Below, one piece after another: positions 5,030 to 7,879 of a stretch of DNA of 7,879 bases (positions within the stretch are counted from its first letter, which is position 1; every line of letters begins with the position of its first letter). The stretch lies in contig JAUVHP010000053.1 in the NCBI GenBank assembly GCA_030593225.1, positions 1 to 7,879 of the forward strand, read 5' to 3'. The notes below the pieces were generated by a model that saw only the letters and a program-made list of their open reading frames with translations, was not told where the DNA came from and did no database searches. This DNA comes from an archaeon (GTDB taxonomy: Archaea > Nanobdellota > Nanobdellia > Pacearchaeales > GW2011-AR1). A program made the position numbers and the translations under genes.

Positions 5030-6895
5030 ATGGTTAATTATACTATTGAAAATATTTATCAAGGGGGAACTGATTCTTTTAAACCAAGTTATGGAGATGT
5101 TTTCACAGGTTACAGGGTTGCAGCGTCGGAGTTAGGTATGGGGACAGACCCTAGGTCAGCAAATCAGCTTCAAGCATTAAGCCAATCATTAAATCAAGGA
5201 GCAATTCCAATTGAAGTGGGTGCTTTACAACCAGAAACTTTTGACACAATTCCTAAACAACACTTCAAGGAAATGCAACGTATGGCACAATTAACAGGAG
5301 CAAAACTTTCTATCCACGCACCTTTGATTGAACCTTCTGGAATGGGAGACCAAGGTTGGACTTTATCAGGGCAAAAACTCGCAGAAAGACAATTAACCGA
5401 CGTGGTTATAAAATCAGCAGAATTAGACAAAGATGGAAAAGTGCCAGTAACAATACACTCTGCAGGAATTCCAGGAGCAGAATATAAAATTACTCCTGAA
5501 GGAAAAAAAATTGCTAAGTTAGTTATTGTTGATAGAGAAAGCGGAAAACCAGTTCAAGTTCTTGAAGAGGAAACATTGTTTTATCCTCATCGTATAGAAA
5601 AAGAAAAACCAGGGATTACTAAAGCAGATATAGAGAAATTTAAGAAGGGAGAAATAAAAAGAGAAAAACTTCTTGATACAATTCCTTTATCAGAAGGTCA
5701 ATTAAGAACACCTGAAGAGAGATTAGAGATTATGAATCATTCTCAATGGAGTAATCAAATTACTCAATTAATTTTTAATAAAGAACGAGCAGATGAAATT
5801 TTAATGCAAAATCAAGCACAAATTATGGATATTTTGCCTCAATATATGGATAGGTCTTTAAAAATTTCAGAACTTAATCCAGTTAAACAACAATCAGTTA
5901 GGCATCTTCAAAATGCAGAAGCTTATCTTAAAGATAATCAATTACATGTTGAGGCACTTTTTCATAAAGCTTGGAAATATGGAGAGGAAGAGGACCATAA
6001 AGAATTAACAAAACTTTCTTCACAATTTCAAAAAGAATTGGACCAAGACCCCACACCAATGGGACAATCAAGAGCAGTACATAATCTGCTTATTGGAATG
6101 GAGCAAAAAGTAGAACCAAAAATGTTCGTGCCTGTTGAAGAATTTGCAATTGACAAATCATCAGAAACTTTTGCAAATGTTGCATTTAATGCTTATGATA
6201 AACTCAAAGACAAAGCACCAATTATTAGCATAGAAAATATGTTTCCAGGGATGGCTTTTGCTTTGAAAAAAGAAGGAGAAGGTGGTTTACCTGGTATGAA
6301 TGAATTAATCTTAGAATCTAAGGAAAAGTTTGTTGACTTGGCTGTTAAAAAAGGTTATTCAGAAAACGAAGCACGAACACAAGCTGATAAGATGATTGGA
6401 ATGACTCTTGATGTAGGGCATTTAAACATTGCAAAAAAGCACGGACTTAAAGACGAGGACTTAAGAAAAGAAGTTGCAGCAATTGCAAAGCATGTAAAGC
6501 ATGTTCATATAACAGATAATTTTGGTTATTCAGATTCTCATCTTCCTCCTGGAATGGGGAATGTTCCAATAAAAGAAATGATGCAAGAATTAGAAAAACA
6601 AGGTTTTTCAGGAAGAAAAATTTTAGAAACTGGAGGGTGGTTTGAACATTTCAAAACCTCTCCTTATGCTATGTCATTAGAAGCAATGGGCTCTCCAATT
6701 TACTCAATGGATATGGCTCCTTACTGGAATCAAGCATTAGGTTTGCAACAAGGTTACTCAGGGGGATTTGGAATGATGTTGCCTCAAACACATTATCAAA
6801 TATTTGGCGGAGGATTTTCACAACTTCCAACAGAATTAGGTGGGCAAGTTGGTGGAGGACAAGGAAGCCGAATGAGTGGGCAACCAATGGAATAG
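5030..6895 (+). CDS. Large xylose isomerase/endonuclease IV-like TIM-barrel protein
   Basis: This is a cytoplasmic TIM-barrel metalloprotein, 621 residues from ATG 5030, about twice the length of bacterial endonuclease IV. Motifs in barrel order, with the residue matching each endonuclease IV zinc ligand, are: LSIHAP (His96), VTIHSAG (His143), ISIENMFPG (Glu402), TLDVGHLNIA (Asp461, His464), KHVHITD (His493), SDSHLPPGMG (Asp502, His504) and KILETGG (Glu533). All nine ligand types are present in the right order, so a metal cluster and AP-endonuclease or sugar-phosphate chemistry are plausible. Family membership is well supported but the substrate is not. Between His143 and Glu402 lies an insertion of roughly 200 residues, mostly charged helix. 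Residues about 565-621 form a Gly/Gln/Met-rich tail. A nucleotidyltransferase-HEPN gene follows after 48 bases, probably in the same operon. An isomerase or epimerase of the same superfamily is the main alternative. Confidence 0.9.
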   Translation: MVNYTIENIYQGGTDSFKPSYGDVFTGYRVAASELGMGTDPRSANQLQALSQSLNQGAIPIEVGALQPETFDTIPKQHFKEMQRMAQLTGAKLSIHAPLIEPSGMGDQGWTLSGQKLAERQLTDVVIKSAELDKDGKVPVTIHSAGIPGAEYKITPEGKKIAKLVIVDRESGKPVQVLEEETLFYPHRIEKEKPGITKADIEKFKKGEIKREKLLDTIPLSEGQLRTPEERLEIMNHSQWSNQITQLIFNKERADEILMQNQAQIMDILPQYMDRSLKISELNPVKQQSVRHLQNAEAYLKDNQLHVEALFHKAWKYGEEEDHKELTKLSSQFQKELDQDPTPMGQSRAVHNLLIGMEQKVEPKMFVPVEEFAIDKSSETFANVAFNAYDKLKDKAPIISIENMFPGMAFALKKEGEGGLPGMNELILESKEKFVDLAVKKGYSENEARTQADKMIGMTLDVGHLNIAKKHGLKDEDLRKEVAAIAKHVKHVHITDNFGYSDSHLPPGMGNVPIKEMMQELEKQGFSGRKILETGGWFEHFKTSPYAMSLEAMGSPIYSMDMAPYWNQALGLQQGYSGGFGMMLPQTHYQIFGGGFSQLPTELGGQVGGGQGSRMSGQPME

Positions 6896-6931
6896 TTAAA
6901 ATTTAAAAACTAAAAATACTACATAATAAAA

Positions 6932-6940
6932 GAGGATGAT
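6932..6940 (+). promoter_or_regulatory. Ribosome binding site of the nucleotidyltransferase gene
   Basis: GAGGATGAT closely resembles the archaeal consensus GAGGTGAT with one inserted or changed position. GAGG ends eight bases before the ATG at 6944. It fixes the start ahead of the lysine-rich N-terminus and suits a gene translated from within an operon. Confidence 0.7.
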
Positions 6941-6943
6941 AAA

Positions 6944-7879
6944 ATGGTATCTAAAAAAAAGAAAGTGATTAATGAAAAAGATTTTCAAAATAAAAAAATT
7001 ATCAATAAAAATTTTAATCAAAAAAATATTTTAAAAAAAGATTCTTCTGCAAAAAAACAAACTCCAACCCAAAAAAAATTTAATCCAAAAAATATCCCGA
7101 GTTTAAAATTAAAATCTGATGCAGATATTGCACTAGATTTTTCAACACAAGCATACAAAAGATTTAATCAATCAATTAAAGCAATAATTTTATTTGGCTC
7201 AACTGCAAAGCAAACTAATGTTACTGGCTCAGATATAGATTTAATTATTATAATAGATGATGTGTCAATAAAATGGACAAGAGAATTAATCGCGTGGTAC
7301 AGAGAAGAACTTGATAAAATTTTAATGAAAACCCCTTACAAAAAATCTCTTCATATAAATACAGTTAAATTAAGTACATGGTGGGAGGATTTAATGCAAG
7401 GCGACCCTGTTGTTATAAATATTTTAAGATACGGTCAAGCAGTATTAGATTTTGCAGGATTTTTTAACCCTCTAAAATTCTTATTACTTCAAGGAAAAAT
7501 TCGTTCAACTCCTGAAGCAATTTACAATTGTTTACAAAGAGCACCGACACATATTTTACGAAGCAAGGTTTCAGAATTAAATGCTATTGAGGGCTTATAC
7601 TGGTCAATGGTTGATTCAGCTCACGCAGCATTGATTGCTTCAAATTTATTACCACCCTCTCCAGAACACATATACTCTAGTTTAACAAGCACTTTTGTAA
7701 TGAATGGAAAACTAAAACAAAAATATGTTGATTGGTTTAAAGATTTATTAATTCTTCACAAAAAAATTGCACACGGAGAAATAACTGATTTAAAAGGAGT
7801 TGAAATTGATATGTGGCAAGAACGAAGTGAAGAATTTTTAAAAGTAATGGCTAATTTAGTTGAAGAATTAATTCAATAA
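6944..7879 (+). CDS. MNT-type nucleotidyltransferase fused to a HEPN-like domain
   Basis: This 311-residue protein has three parts. Residues 1-55 are a lysine/asparagine-rich, probably disordered tail containing a near-repeat (FNQKNI at 24-29, FNPKNI at 46-51). Residues about 58-175 are a pol-beta-superfamily minimal nucleotidyltransferase with FGSTAKQ and SDIDL, giving the exact GS-x10-DxD motif (Gly85, Ser86, Asp97, Asp99). The strand LHINTVKL, where a third carboxylate is usual, has Asn139. Residues about 190-311 are helical and HEPN-like (SAHAALIASNLLPPSPEHI, then LHKKIAHGE). In HEPN toxins the last motif is R-x4-H-x-Y; here it is His272-x4-His277-x-Glu279. Known MNT antitoxins adenylylate the Tyr of separate HEPN toxins. 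This fusion probably lost toxin activity and may have a regulatory or nucleotidyl-transfer role. It follows the TIM-barrel gene by 48 bases. The nucleotidyltransferase call is firm; the HEPN call is moderately sure. Confidence 0.93.
   Translation: MVSKKKKVINEKDFQNKKIINKNFNQKNILKKDSSAKKQTPTQKKFNPKNIPSLKLKSDADIALDFSTQAYKRFNQSIKAIILFGSTAKQTNVTGSDIDLIIIIDDVSIKWTRELIAWYREELDKILMKTPYKKSLHINTVKLSTWWEDLMQGDPVVINILRYGQAVLDFAGFFNPLKFLLLQGKIRSTPEAIYNCLQRAPTHILRSKVSELNAIEGLYWSMVDSAHAALIASNLLPPSPEHIYSSLTSTFVMNGKLKQKYVDWFKDLLILHKKIAHGEITDLKGVEIDMWQERSEEFLKVMANLVEELIQ

Noticed and set aside
5194..5430. Minus-strand ORF inside the TIM-barrel gene
   Set aside because: It covers the conserved SIHAP region of the barrel in reverse and has no independent start signal.
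6669..6887. Minus-strand ORF opposite the Gly-rich tail
   Set aside because: It is antisense to the TIM-barrel gene, with no start signal or recognisable domain.
6896..6943. Terminator or new promoter between the TIM-barrel and nucleotidyltransferase genes
   Set aside because: There is no T-run or hairpin, and no TATA-like box at a suitable distance with a matching start; a shared transcript is simpler.
6953..7090. A-runs at the start of the nucleotidyltransferase gene as possible frameshift sites
   Set aside because: The frame is continuous from a well-placed ribosome site to the conserved motifs, so no correction is needed.

Overview
The window is strongly AT-rich, with AGA-type arginine codons, A/T-ending codons and very short intergenic gaps. 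Several start codons sit about 26 bases downstream of TTTAAATA- or TTTATAAT-like boxes, the spacing expected for archaeal leaderless mRNAs. Other starts have GAGG-type ribosome sites. With the lysine- and asparagine-rich proteins, this suggests a small-genome uncultured archaeon, probably DPANN (Pacearchaeota or Woesearchaeota type). That placement is inference from style and remembered protein families, not from a marker gene. Nine protein-coding loci are well supported or plausible. I see no rRNA, tRNA, CRISPR array or insertion sequence.

Left part (1-3565). A 5'-truncated, mostly helical protein of unknown function reads rightward into base 1190. It converges on a leftward pair: a complete ABC exporter half-transporter (1742-3565) followed by a small two-helix membrane protein (1234-1704). 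The exporter has every nucleotide-binding motif intact.

Middle (3566-4892). A short divergent promoter region holds a near-palindromic TATA-like box. It could serve both the exporter and a rightward pair made of a tiny acidic ORF (3623-3721) and a 188-residue acidic, probably disordered protein. The latter ends one base from the end of a leftward, overlapping toxin-antitoxin pair: a DUF433-type antitoxin and a DUF5615 PIN-like toxin.

Right part (5030-7879). Two rightward genes, each with a good ribosome site and 48 bases apart, probably form an operon. The first is a large xylose isomerase/endonuclease IV-like TIM barrel. It keeps, in order, all nine residues that bind the zinc ions in endonuclease IV, but carries a helical insertion of roughly 200 residues and a Gly/Gln-rich tail. 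The second is a single-chain fusion of a MNT-type nucleotidyltransferase and a HEPN-like domain behind a lysine-rich tail. Its MNT motif (GS-x10-DxD) is intact. In its HEPN motif the catalytic Arg and the Tyr that MNT partners modify appear as His and Glu. This operon is the most promising candidate for an undescribed system: a metal-dependent nucleic-acid or sugar-phosphate barrel beside a repurposed toxin-antitoxin fusion.
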